From Cololabis saira (Eukaryota > Chordata > Actinopteri > Beloniformes > Belonidae), in assembly GCF_033807715.1 (NCBI RefSeq), contig NC_084610.1:5642769-5706768 (forward strand): a stretch of 64,000 nt of DNA. The letters are read 5' to 3'. Numbering within the stretch: position 1 is the stretch's first letter; every line of letters starts with the position of its first letter. Shown piece by piece: positions 44,887-57,000 of this stretch. The notes under the pieces are model-generated. The model searched no databases and had not been told where the DNA came from. It worked only from the letters and a program-made list of their open reading frames with translations. The position numbers were made by a program, and so were the translations under genes.

Positions 44887-46079
44887 ATCCGTCTAGCTGA
44901 CGTGACCCAGGCAGACCAAACAACAGGCTTCAGCTTGAACGGCCGTTTTCCGCTTGGTCCTAGTGCTGACCTGTCTCCATTTAATATAGCGTAACATTGT
45001 TTTTGGACGGTAAAAACTGCAGGGGACCAAAACTGCCTTTTGAAAAAGTGCAGGATACATGTCCCCCCCCCCCATATTACGTCCGTGTATGAACGTACAG
45101 TCAGTGTGAGCAGAGACCTGTCGCATCAGAGCATCAGGTCCGTCCCAGCCGGTGTTCTGCCAATTTCTGCTCCCTGCCGAAAAAATGCTACGTTTGGGTT
45201 CTGCGCATGCGCACAGTCGATTTTCAAAGTTTGCATCATTTCTTGCACGATGTAAAATGGATAATGGGATGTTGATTATTTGATCCTTCAAAATACACGA
45301 CCCATGACATGAATGCATTACACTTTGTGAACATTATACGATAAAGAGAAAAAAAAAACAATTCTATGGCTTTATTTGATATTCATTCAGTAATTCGCCT
45401 TAACCAGGCAGGTCATTAAGAACATTCTTATTTACAATGACGGCCTGGCAAGAGACAAGGACCACTTGGGGGTGAAAGGAAGTGGTTTAGGGAGTAAAAC
45501 ACAGTAAAGTTGTGGCTCTACAAAGGTGGAAAACCTTTAGGTAGCATTTTTTGGCAAAGCTGCAGAAATGGTCAGAAACTGGCTCTCGGCTCTGCGCGTG
45601 GCCGCGCGCGGCCGCGCGCTCCTGATCGGGATCGCGGATGGAAGCTCAATAATAATATAATAATATAATAAAATAAAATAATTGCAACACGCATTAAAAA
45701 ACCACAATACAACTTACGTGACGTGACGGCGTGACTCCACATGTTGCTGCAAGTTGCAACAACCCCCCTCCCCCGCCCCGCCCCCGGCAGCTTCCAGGAG
45801 CTGCCGCTGCGCGTTCCCGCGGTCTGCGCGCACGCGGCCCGCAGACAGCTTCATGCTTCTAATCCAACTCAAAACATTCATTATAAATCGCCTCTTGCAC
45901 ATACAATGCTCAAATCATATTATTTTCAACAATATTTTTACGAAGTTAGAAGTTAATTCGACATTGCATGACAAAGTAAAGATTTATTTCAAAATTAGTT
46001 CATATTTTGAATAAAGTCGGTGACAAACTGTCCCAAATATAGAATGGATATCAGAATGGAAGCCTGATTAAATGTATTG
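44887..46079. other. Intergenic stretch with an orphan CpG-rich block
   Basis: A C11 run lies near 45063. 45590-45850 is a CpG-dense block, including the palindrome GCGCGCGGCCGCGCGC and a second GC-rich piece at 45770-45845, in otherwise AT-rich DNA. No exon was found in it. Confidence 0.4.
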
Positions 46080-46937
46080 ATTTTGGGTCAATTTGGACCA
46101 AGTATTTGAAAGTTAAAACAACTTTTATGTTCATGGCGAGACACCGAAATTTGACAACCTCTAACAGCGACGCCCTTTGAGAAAAACTTACAGTTTTCTC
46201 TGTCAGCCATCGTCAATGTCTTACCTATTTATCTGACCAACTTTGAGATCCATCCGCTCATCTCCCTTTGAGCACAGATGCATACTAGAAGACATGACAA
46301 TTCCTGGTGCCAACAGGTGGCGCTACAACCGATCCTGAATATTCCACCATAGATGTCTTCAGGCTCAGCCTAAAATCATGCACATACGTTTTCAACCACA
46401 TCAAATCATGTATTGCTGAATTACAGCCAATTGGTGTTTCATGGCGAGCCTTAAAAATGACCCCAAACTTCGCCGGATCACTACGGTCAAGCCCTCTGCT
46501 AAAAACGTAAAAGCTTCGCAATTTAGCGTCGGCCATGTGTCTAGATTGTACAAACCAAGTTGTGAGCCAATCTGATAAAATCTCTAGGAGGAGTTCGTTA
46601 AAGTACGAGGCCTAGAAATGATCAGAATTCATAAAAAATGACATTTTCTGTTCAAAATGCCGGACTTCCTGTGTAACTTAGAGCATGGGTCCAAGAGACT
46701 TTTTTGTAGGGCTTTGTCTGATATAATAGACACATAAAGGTCATTGCTGTAAGTCAAACCATATTGTGGGGCTCGTCGAAAAACATAAAATAGGTGGCGC
46801 TATAGAGCCTAATCCTTTTTGACCCATGCCTGTCGCCCATAAAATACGTAATTTTACGCGACTCTGGAAGCGTGTGCAAAATTTGGTGAGTTTTTGAGCA
46901 TTTTAAGGCCTCCAAAAAGGCAATTTATTTATGGCGA

Positions 46938-46989
<52 letters not shown>

Positions 46990-47150
46990 CATCACAGATA
47001 CAATAGGGTCCTCGCACTTTCAGTGCTCGGGCCCTAATAATAAACATCACAGATACAATAGGGTCCTCGCACTTTCAGTGCTCGGGCCCTAATAATAAAC
47101 ATCACAGATACAATAGGGTCCTCGCACTTTCAGTGCTCGGGCCCTAATAA
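46080..47150 (+). mobile_element. High-copy teleost repeat with triplicated 55-bp terminus
   Basis: The body (46090-46935) contains GGTGGCGCTAC and GGTGGCGCTATAGAGCC motifs and ATGGCGAGA blocks known from a dispersed teleost repeat; an (AAT)n run follows at 46940-46989. Then a 55-bp unit (AAACATCACAGATACAATAG ... GTGCTCGGGCCC) occurs three times, starting at 46987, 47042 and 47097. The unit contains GGGTCCTCGCAC facing GTGCTCGGGCCC, a hairpin-like terminus. The class of the element is uncertain. Confidence 0.7.
46940..46989. repeat. (AAT)n microsatellite
   Basis: About 16 units between the body and the terminal repeats of the flanking element. Confidence 0.9.
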
Positions 47151-49475
47151 AAATAAACACACACTCAAATGCATTATATTAAGACAAAACTGAAAAGATT
47201 TTCCAGTACAGTCTGTTCTCTTACATGTGCCTGTTTTTCTTCAGAGTTAATTTTGCTACTTTTGCTGCATTCAACGCTCTGAAAAGGCTGCAAGTCACTT
47301 TCTAGAAAACTTGATTAAAAAAAAGTACACACAATGCACAGAAACATTTTTCTTTCATCTCTCTCTGATTACGCAATAATTAATGTTTATTGTGGTTGGA
47401 ATTATAAAAAATAACTAATAAAAAACCATAAAATGCCTCAATTTTACTTGGGAATAAGCTGTGTGACCGTTCCTAATGGGGGGTGTGTTGCCGCTGGGCA
47501 TCACAAGGAGGGAGACTAATGAAAGTGTGATGAAGATGCTTCGCTGAATCCACCAGCATGATTAGGCTTTAATTACAGAGCGCCACCACGACATATTCCC
47601 GATAATTGAGAATACCTAAGCACTTGGCTGCTTAAGAATCCGTGGCTCACATCTCTTCGCCGGACGAGCCTCCATCTGATTTTTGATTAAAAGCTCACTG
47701 CGACCGGAGATTTTGAGGCTGAAATCCTGAACTTGACCTCATGCAGATCCATTATTGAAGAGTTTGTAATCTTGTCCTTGTTATCGGCCGAGTTGTACTT
47801 GTGTGAGCGTGGAAGAAAAAATTGGCTTTCAACTTTTCGGAGCTCCCCAGTATGCCGCCATCTCCACGTTGCCAGATGTGACAGCCACATCCCTGCATGG
47901 CTGCCAGACGCCTGCAAGACACCCACAGGCTCTGGCAGCTCCCTTGGTGAAATCTTCTCTTACAACCACATTAAAAAAAGGGCTTTATGTTCAGTTCGAT
48001 GGGTGAATCATTGCCTTGCCTGGAGAATTGCTTTTTCTTTTATTACAAAGCTTCACTTCAGCACTTTGACACCATTTCTACCCCCCATCAATAGCAGGAG
48101 CCACGGCTGAATCATTCTATTTGAAACAAAGGCAACATTTCCAAAATGTGCTCAGGTGTTTTTGGGGTGAATAGCGGCGCTGAGACAGGAGTTGCTTCAA
48201 GGGCGAGCTTTTAAACCAGCAGGATAATGAACAATGACATGGTCCGCTTGAAAAGAATCTGAAAGAATATCATTCTGGCTTGATTTTTTTATCCTGAAAT
48301 ATTGAGGTTTTCTTTTGAAAATGTATTTCCATTCAACAAATAATCAGATCCTTGGATCATGAAAAAAAAAAAAAACACCCATCCAAACGAAGAGCACTTC
48401 TGTGCGTGTGTGGATTGAAAAGTGTGCGGATGTATAAATAAACAGAATTAGCATGTTTTACATGCATGCTCAAATCCTGTTGTCCTACTAGATTTACACA
48501 GATGTTATCAGTTGATGCAGCTGTATGAAAACAGGGATGACAGGGTGACTGAGTACCTTCAATCAAGCATTTAAAAGCCGTGTTTATCAACTCATCTTTT
48601 CTATTATCCTGATTATTCTGCTTGGGATCCCTGGTATAATTAACCGGAAAACAAATACGCCTCTTCCCACAGTGTGTCTGTATTAATTCTCTTGTTTACG
48701 CTGTCAAGTGCTATTTGAATGGAAGAACATGTGAGTGCTTGTTTGATTTAGTCTTTTCATTCTACCTTTGAGAACCAACAGGGACATGTGCACCGAAATG
48801 ATAATTGGAATTTCATTAATTTATGTCCGAATGTACTTCATTTGCGCAGCCACAAGAGAAAAAGGGAGAACATTAACATTTTTCTCATTTGTTCAGTGGA
48901 GAAACACTCTCATTCTTCAGAGAATTTTTATCTTTTATGGGTCCTTTTGAATTTTTTGGGTTCCGTCTGAATTTCTTGCAGTGATTGTGCTCAGGTACTA
49001 CCGTGATGAACAGGCAAAGGGGGATAAATGGGTGTCCCACCCAGACCAACGACAGGAGGACAATCCCATATGAGGCCCAGCTTTCAGTGAAATCTTATCT
49101 CAGACGGGCCCCGCATACAAATGTTGGCTGGATTAGGTGGGAAGCTTGGCACCAGTTTGCTTTTCTACAAGCTTGCATGTCGAGGAATTTTCAGCTTATC
49201 GTTGAATACTGGTTCCATTTTGCTTGAATCTTCTTTTGGTCTCAACTGGACATATTCACCTCTTCAATTTCATATCTTTCGATGTTGTACAGTTACTCTT
49301 CATAATTCAAAAATACCGTAGGGTATCAAGTTACATTACAGTAGGTGTATTTTACTAATAAATAAAGAGCAATGGTTGATATTTCTATGTTGACGATGTA
49401 TGTTACCGGAGCCTGGAACCCTTTTTATACAGTTTTAAGTTAGAAAGTATATAAGCTAATATATATTTATTTAGT
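47151..49475. other. Low-copy stretch, candidate regulatory sequence
   Basis: No gene. 47500-48115 is free of recognisable repeats and rich in TAAT/ATTA cores (GGCTTTAATTACAGAGCG, CCGATAATTGAG, CTGATTTTTGATTAAAAGC). 48985-49190 is similar in character. A 125-codon plus-strand frame overlaps the first piece but shows no domain, so it is not called coding. Confidence 0.35.
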
Positions 49476-49955
49476 GAGCCTAGTGTTGCAGCAGCTCGCC
49501 AGCTCCATCTCAAATGATCCTCCCATCCCTTAGAGAGTGAGTTCCAGCTACTGCCATCAGGATGCAGATTCATAGTCCCCAGAGCTAGGACCACACGCTG
49601 CAGGAACAGCTCTGTCCCTGCTGCTGTCTCTCTTTTAAACAAATCCTAACGCATTTTATTTATTGCTGAGGACTATCCTGCTTTTAACATATTTATTTCT
49701 ATTTATTAGAAACCCTGAACTTGGTTCTACCTCCATTTATTGTTATTTTCCTTGTGGGCAACATCTACTTTTATCCTGTTCAGTGAGCATTGTGAGGACC
49801 TGCCATGTCTGTCTTGTGCCGTCTTAAACCTGTTCTCTGTATTTGTCCTGTATCAAATTAATTTCTCTTAAGATTATGTGTGAGATGCCTTCTCCCATCT
49901 ACTGCAAAAAAAATATACCTACGGGTGCTAATAAAGTCAACTTGAACTTGAAAGA
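49476..49955 (+). mobile_element. LINE 3' fragment (ORF2 C terminus plus tail)
   Basis: The plus strand reads LLPSGCRFIVPRARTTRC and then SSVPAAVSLLNKS followed by a stop, matching the RxRVPRxRTxRxKNSFxPxAxxLLN end common to several fish LINE ORF2 proteins. The 3' region continues to ACGGGTGCTAATAAAGTCAA with a short TTGAAC tail. Confidence 0.7.
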
Positions 49956-51977
49956 ATGATTTGCATGCAACAAGTTATTTGATTCTGATAATGATGCTTT
50001 CTGTGTAGTATGATGACATGAGATCAGTCGCCTGACTGTTGCCTCCACTGGTGCCTGACGTAAACCTCCTCAGGAATATTACCAACCACCATAAATGCCA
50101 TTTGTCCACTTTGTCGCATATTGAGGTCAGGACCTAAATACAGGAGTCTGAGGCAGCAGGAGTCCAAAACAAAACTCCTTCAATTAAACAAGAAAGCTGC
50201 ACCAACAGCAGAACAGAAACTTAAAAGGGCTCCACTTCAAAAACTCAAGATAAAAACAAAATAGCCAGGATAATGCACAGACCCCAAAGAGACACAGACC
50301 AGGAGTAACACAGACAAACCAGCAGGAGGAAGGACAAGACGAGCCAATATAGACACAGGACACAGGAAAGTCACAGAAGAATTAAAACACAGGGATGTAG
50401 ACTTTCAAAATAAAACAGGAAACAAGCGATAGAACCAGGCCAAACCCAAAGAACCAAGTCAAACACCAGCTGCATTGGTGGTGTAATTACAGAGAGACAG
50501 AAAGGACAATGGACAAGCATGACAGCCACGTAGGTCCTGCACATAAGCTTTCTGCATACATAGAGGCATAAACTCAGTATTGAGCAATGAAGACTCGACT
50601 CTTACTCTAGTCTTTATGTTTGGCTTTTAACATCGTGAACATAGTGTGATTAGTCTGGAGGCACATTCTTTCCATTCTGCCAGGCAGAAACTCAGTCATG
50701 TAAACTACCACTTGATCTAAAACACTCACAAAGGTTTGGTGCTGTGTTGTGGTTCAGATTATTGTATGTCATTCTAAGCTTCATCATGAGCCAAACACTA
50801 TTTATAAATCCTGCTGCAAATACTTTCATAATAATCATTGCACACAGGGACTTTGTGAATTCTGCTCCCGTCTGCAACAGGGTTTAATAAGGGCAAGATC
50901 ACTAGAAGCAACAACACACACTTCATGGCTAAAACAATATGGAGGACTGGCTGACAGCCTCTCAAATGTTAAACCATGCAGCCACAATGTCAATGCAAAC
51001 AACAAACGCTGGTCAAAAATCTCTAACAAGGAGCATAGTGGCAAGCTGTACAACCAAATTATAGCTGCCCTGAGTAGAAGAAGGTTTGCACTTTTCCAAC
51101 AGCAAGTGCAGGAAGTTGCCTTGGCTTGATGGGTGAACAGCAGAGGGACATCAGTCATGAGAGGCAACAGCCAGCACCAGTCCTGCATGATGACCTGTTC
51201 ATGCTAATTTACATATTGAACAAAAATGAGTTCATTTGGAGAGATAAGGAGACAGGGAGCACAATGGGTTTCATCAGCTGAGATTGAAGTGGAGGGGGGT
51301 GATTGGCATCCATCACAGAACCAACGGCTGAGATGGTATCAATAAATGAATGTCATATATGCAGAGGAGGCTGAGTATGAAGACTGAAGATCCTTGTTGC
51401 ACCCGGCCAACCTGAAGTTAGTAAATGCAGGCCTAATATACATTCATAAGGCTGTCTAGAGTTTATATAAAGTGTTATATTTCCTTGAATACAAAATCCT
51501 AGAGTCTGATAATTATGTTATCTGTGTAGTATTATGGTATGGGACCAGTTTAGCATTTACAAACATGCAATGGTCACAACAGAGACTTTGCTGCAGATCT
51601 TTGCCATTTCAAAATACCTTTTTTTTGGTGGTTGATGCAGTTAATTGCTATATTTTCTGCATACACATATAATGCAGTGCAGACTCACATTCTTGGTTGA
51701 ACAGGTTTGAATCTTTCTCTGTCAGTTATAAGACAACTGCTGTTAGATTGATTGTAAGATCTCTGGTTTTAGTGTTTATTACTCTGGAACTTGTACCTTG
51801 AAAAAACCCATGTATGCATGCATGTGCATGGGGACAGCATGTGAACTCCTCATAACAAGAGCCCCAGGAACCCTCTAGCTGTGAGGCAACAGTCGTTAGC
51901 GCTGTTCCACGGGGCTTTGTGTTTCGCACCAGGTTGCAAGGTGGCTTAGTGATTAGCTTGCTGTTGTTCTTGCTCTG
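49956..51977. other. Intergenic stretch, one old repeat
   Basis: 50125-50515 is an A- and CAGG-rich dispersed repeat resembling the LTR-like element at 17863-18163 (for example ACACAGGACACAGGAAAG). A 126-codon frame at 50749-51129 has ordinary composition and no recognisable motif. Confidence 0.4.
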
Positions 51978-52148
51978 TCCTGGCCCTCAGGTACAACCGC
52001 CCTGCAAGATGCGTCCTGCTCCAGCACACCTGACTCAGATAATGGATCATTAGCATTATTATGCTGACCTTCATGACAAGCTGAGAAAGGATACATTCAT
52101 TTGAATCAGTTGTGTCGGTGCAGGAAAACCTCTAAAACATGTGGTTGG
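51978..52148. mobile_element. Degenerate hAT MITE, same family as 33762-33978
   Basis: Shared blocks: CCAGCACACCTGACTCAGAT, AATGGATCATTAGC, ATTTGAATCAG, and CCTCTAAAACATGTGG. The ends are eroded. Confidence 0.55.
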
Positions 52149-54060
52149 GTTGGTGGTTAGCCTGGAGTTGACCACCAAATATGTTAATAATTCATAAGTA
52201 TTAAACTTACATGACATCTTTATGCATCTTGAGTCACTTTGTAGTATATGTTAGTGAAGTTGGTTCACAACCAAGTGCAGATCAGAGCCCTTACCAACTA
52301 TTACCCACATGATTTACAACTGTCCTCTTTAAAAATTGTCTTTGAACTTGGATACCATCGTAATCTGCTGTACATATCAACTGCAGCCTTTACTGGCTGT
52401 CTGGCTGTGCATCTACCTACGCCAGATGCTTTGTTGCTCTCATTGGTTGCATGCCTGTCCAGTGGCGTCCAGAGGCAGTTTCGTCTGTGCAGGAAAATTC
52501 TTCTAAGCAGGAAATAAGAAAAACTAAAGTTTCTCGACTGCTGGTTCTAAAATCGAGTTAATTTCCATTTAATTGTTGCAACTCTGTCTAATGACTATTA
52601 ACAGCCGGGTTCAAGAAACAGTTTTGGTAGATTTTCCATCAATGACATCTGCATGAAAGGTGAATGTATTCTGTCATTTCAGGTATGATAAAAAAGGCAA
52701 ATAATGCTATGTATTGGGGTTTGGTGGCCTGCAAAGTTTAGAACTGTATTAACTTCTGAGCTGTGAATTAAAACCTAACAGAGTACAATCATTCATATTA
52801 AAAAAAAATTAAAAATGATGCTATTATTTTGACTAACACAGCGCTGTGATTGGCTGTGTTTATTTAAGCAGCTCGTGCAAGCGAACTTTTGGCTAAACCA
52901 AATCCAGAGGAGCCAGACTCACTCTACGTGCAGAAGTCTGACTGTAGCCACGTTTTACTTATTATTTTAGCTGTTTAGCCAAAGTCACTGCCATAGTTAC
53001 CTCTGTAGCGCTTTTAGGTGAATTGCAGACATCTTCCGTGCTCAGTGAATACAGGAAGTGGCCAGACTCTGTAAACAGGCTCTAGCGAGACTACGTGGAG
53101 TCACTGTAGGACTGTGGATGTGTGTGTTAACCTTTAATATGTACTGATGTGCGTGCTGTCCATTCTCTGCCGGAACACATTAAGACCACTTAGCTCTGCT
53201 GTGAACTCACAGACCAGCTCATTTCCATCACATGGGATGAGAATGATGCTCGAAAAGCGCTCATGGGACATGCGACCTTTACTGAAAAATGACTCCATCG
53301 TTTCTAATTTCATAATGTGTCTCCGCGTTTGACGTAGTAGGTGTAGTTATGTAGATAATATGCAGTCTGTCTGTAATTACAGATAAAAGAACATTAGGTT
53401 CGACAGATACATGTAAGCTTCTTGATGAGGGTGCCCATTTCAATTAGGGCGCATTAAATGAAACAAAAAACCTTGTGGGAGTTTCTCACTGCCAGACCTA
53501 AGGAGAATTAATACACTGCATAGGGCCATTTACCAGGCAGTAATTACTCCCTAATTAGCCATTAGTTATTCGATTACCCTTTTATCAGCTAGTCATGGTC
53601 AAAAAGCAGGAATAGTGGATAAGTCATCACCTTGGTTGGTAACAGATGTAATTAACATGCTGTAGCTCCCTTGGAGGGAGACGAGTGTGTGCATTCAGGC
53701 AAAGTGAAGGCATTCTGGCCTATTTCCTGTGTTTGATGAAAGGGAACAATAAATCAGAAGTCCTTTTATTCATCCAAAAGAAGGTTTGCTGCAAATAGCA
53801 GAAACAGGAGCTTTTCACTGTGATTTCCCTGTCCGTGCATGTATTTAACTCCACCAACGCAGGCAGTCTATAAAAATGCACTGGTCAGTGAGAAATAAAG
53901 CAAAAAAGGGGTATGTAAATGTGCTCTGGGCACTCATTGTTAACAAACTGAATGGATCTGTGATTGGGACTTGATAAGAAATCAGACAACATTCAGGTTG
54001 AAGATGGATGATTGGTGCATATTGTTGCTGAAAGAAACCGCCATTAACAGACCAGCCAAG
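52149..54060. other. Intergenic stretch with a candidate regulatory block
   Basis: No gene. 53380-53760 is repeat-free and dense in homeobox-core sites (CAGTAATTACTCCCTAATTA, GCCATTAGTTATTCGATTAC, GATGTAATTAACATGC), downstream of the presumed klf7 3' end. Confidence 0.35.
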
Positions 54061-57000
54061 AAGCGTGAATACTCCATGCCAAACTGCTTCTACCATTTAT
54101 TACACATAATTACATTCTTAAATAAAAACGATTCAACGAACAGTTCCTTGCATAGAGATATTACAATACCAATTTAAAAAAGGAATTATGAAACAAACTG
54201 GTAACAAAAATAAATCTTTCTCATTTTTCCATAATAAAGAACATTATCGTACCCATACATCATAATATACAAATGATAAATTTGAAACACTTTGTACAGA
54301 GAAAGAAAAGGAGAAAGACAACAGAGGAAAAAAAGGGGTTAGAAGAGGGTGGTTGGGGTGGGGGAGGGTCGGGGCGGTCATATGGAGGAGAAGAGTTGAA
54401 AGGGATCATAGCTGAGAAAATGGCAGGACGGGATGAGGGAGAGAAGGGAGAAACAGGAGGGGGAAGCGATGAGAGGATGCTGGTACAAAAAATGGGGAGG
54501 TTTTGATTTAAAATTCAGACCTGGTGGAAACAGAGGTGGTGTCACACATAGTAATGTGAACCCCCCCCTCCCCAAATACACCCCTCGGCTGAGAGCAAGA
54601 GCTGCAGACTCTGACTCGCACGAGGTGGCATGAAAAACGGAGAGAAACACACAGGGAGACCGCAGAAAAACGTGTTTGTGTGCATTTCCGAGTAGGTGTC
54701 TGACTACCATGTGTTTGTGCAGGTGTTTTGAGTTCGTCAGCAGGTGCCTGGATGTATTTGAGCGTTTAACGGCAATGTTGTTTGTGCGTTTGGGCATCTG
54801 TGGTCCCAGGTAACGACAAAGATTTGGCCCATATCTGTAGCTTTTCTTCTCCATTGACTCAGCCCGGCCACATATCCACCAAATTCCTAGACTTTTGTTC
54901 AGGATGTGGTCCACACCTGGCCTTTGAAACACTTTGGTCCCAATCTGGCCCATATGCCAGAGCCGTCACTGAGACAGATGTGCCGATAGTAGCCCAGATC
55001 AGACCCCGGTATGTCTGCTATCTCTAGTGTATGTAAATGCATGTGGCATGTATGCATGAGCGTGCTCACTTTGTGCTAAAAAACAGCTACTATACAGATT
55101 TCGTGACCATCACCAAGGATTGCGTGGAGTGTAGTGTACAAGCAGACGGTAAAACAACAGATATGCAAGTGATTTTTCCAAAAATTCAGAGTGCAAATAC
55201 AAACAGACGAAGAACACACAGGCACAGCAGAATTGACAATCATTCATTAAGATGACACAGAACTGAAGCGCATCCTCAGAGACAACATGAAACAAGCTTT
55301 CAAGAAAACACATTCACATTTGAAATCCCAGTTTATGAGCTCCTGGCATACACACAAAGAGAACTATTTGTTTATGCCAGCTTCCAAGAAGAGTCGGACA
55401 AAAATTTTAAACCATCTTGCAATTGTTATGTTTTCATGTCTCGGCTCCTTCAAGTCTAAATGAACATGAAAAACAACACATTTAATGCTTCTTTCCGGAA
55501 TCCTCAGCTGTTCTCGATTGATAGGGGATATGAAAAAGAAAGGAAAGAAAAGAAAAAACGACACTCCAGAGTCCATTTTCCTCACATTCTTAGCAGTTCA
55601 GTTTGACGAGAGTGTCTCACTGAAATACTGAAACACACACATAGAGCTGCCATCAATGACGCAGGTTTCACGCACAGGTTAACATGCTTTCTTTCATTTG
55701 TCTTCCACCTGAAGAAAAGGCTAAGTAGGGGGAAAAAAAGGCCAATAAGACTGTCGGTTGACTAAATATCAAATGTTTGATCTATTAATGAGTTTTATCA
55801 ATGCTTGGATGGCTTGTGGCCTTCACAAAGATAAAGAAGTTGTGGTCGATCCCATTTTTCTTTGCAAATGTCGACTTAGACACCTCTGTGTTCAATCAGC
55901 TCAGTCGCCAGAGTAAGTGATGCTATTTCATAGTTTTCAAAACCACTGACATGACTAAAAACCAACATTCTTCAACCAAAATGAGTCCTGCGTTGGGGGG
56001 GATGCTGTAGAGAAACTGCAGTTTTCAAAGGCTCTGTGCATGATATTTTCCTAAACTTGACCCGCTTGGTTTAGATTTAGGAAGGATCGTGCGGCTTGTA
56101 CCTGAATTTACAGGGCATAATGGAGAGCTGAACTGCTGAACAGAAGGCACCTTCAGGATCCAGTGTGTTTTCTTCGCCCCCTCAGTGGAAGTTACTGTAC
56201 AGTTATCACGCGAGTTACGATAGAACGGGTCACCCCAAAGTCGAAATTTGTTAACGCTGCAGGAGGTGACAGAAAACTTGATTGTATTCTGATTAAATAT
56301 TCTGACAGGACTTTTGGATCGACAAATGTAGAAACCCTTTCAGGAAAAAAAAAGCCCATTGTCTCTACCTACAAATAAATACATATAAAATGTAGATAGC
56401 TGTTGTATCTGGATTGATATCTCGAGCAAAGAGTGATTAATAAAGACTGAACACGTCTAATCACGTCTCACGGCCATTTATCCCGACCAAAAGTGCTTTG
56501 AATCCCTTTGCTTTGGCTGGCTACACTTCTTTTTTAAACCTTAAATGATTTTAAGGATATTGGGAGTCCACACCATAGTCTGATCATATTTTTATTATAA
56601 TCTCCCGGACGCACAATATGTACGATTTAGTTAGGCTGCACACCAAAAGCATTGAGTAAGAATTTAACAGTGATGATTCCATAGACAAAAGATTTCACAC
56701 AAACCCGTGTGTTTAAATATGACTAAACGTTTAGAGACGCCACCCACTCCGCTCGCTCTCACGGGATATTTGGTTTTCCGTTAGAGGCTCAGAACAGAAA
56801 ACGTTCAGTGTTGACAATTTGGGCTCAGGCAGGCTCTGACATGATTAGGAGCAGTAAAGACAAAATCTTGTTAACACCACATTGTGAAGAATTTTTGGGA
56901 AAAATCCTTTCCAATAGGATTTAAATCAAGTCGCGCCCCCACAATGTTGCGGAGGTCAAATCTTTAGTATGTTGAAGCCTGGATTTATGTGATCCCTCAC

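Noticed and set aside
47733..48110. 125-codon plus-strand frame
   Set aside because: Lies in a repeat-free, homeobox-core-rich block; no domain or splice signals, so regulatory DNA is more likely than coding.
50749..51129. 126-codon plus-strand frame
   Set aside because: No motif recognised, no intron borders, and adjacent to repeats; could be a remnant of an unknown element but not supportable.
54378..54953. 191-codon minus-strand frame in the presumed klf7 3' UTR
   Set aside because: No family match and its sequence follows a purine-rich stretch and simple repeats; UTR is the better explanation.
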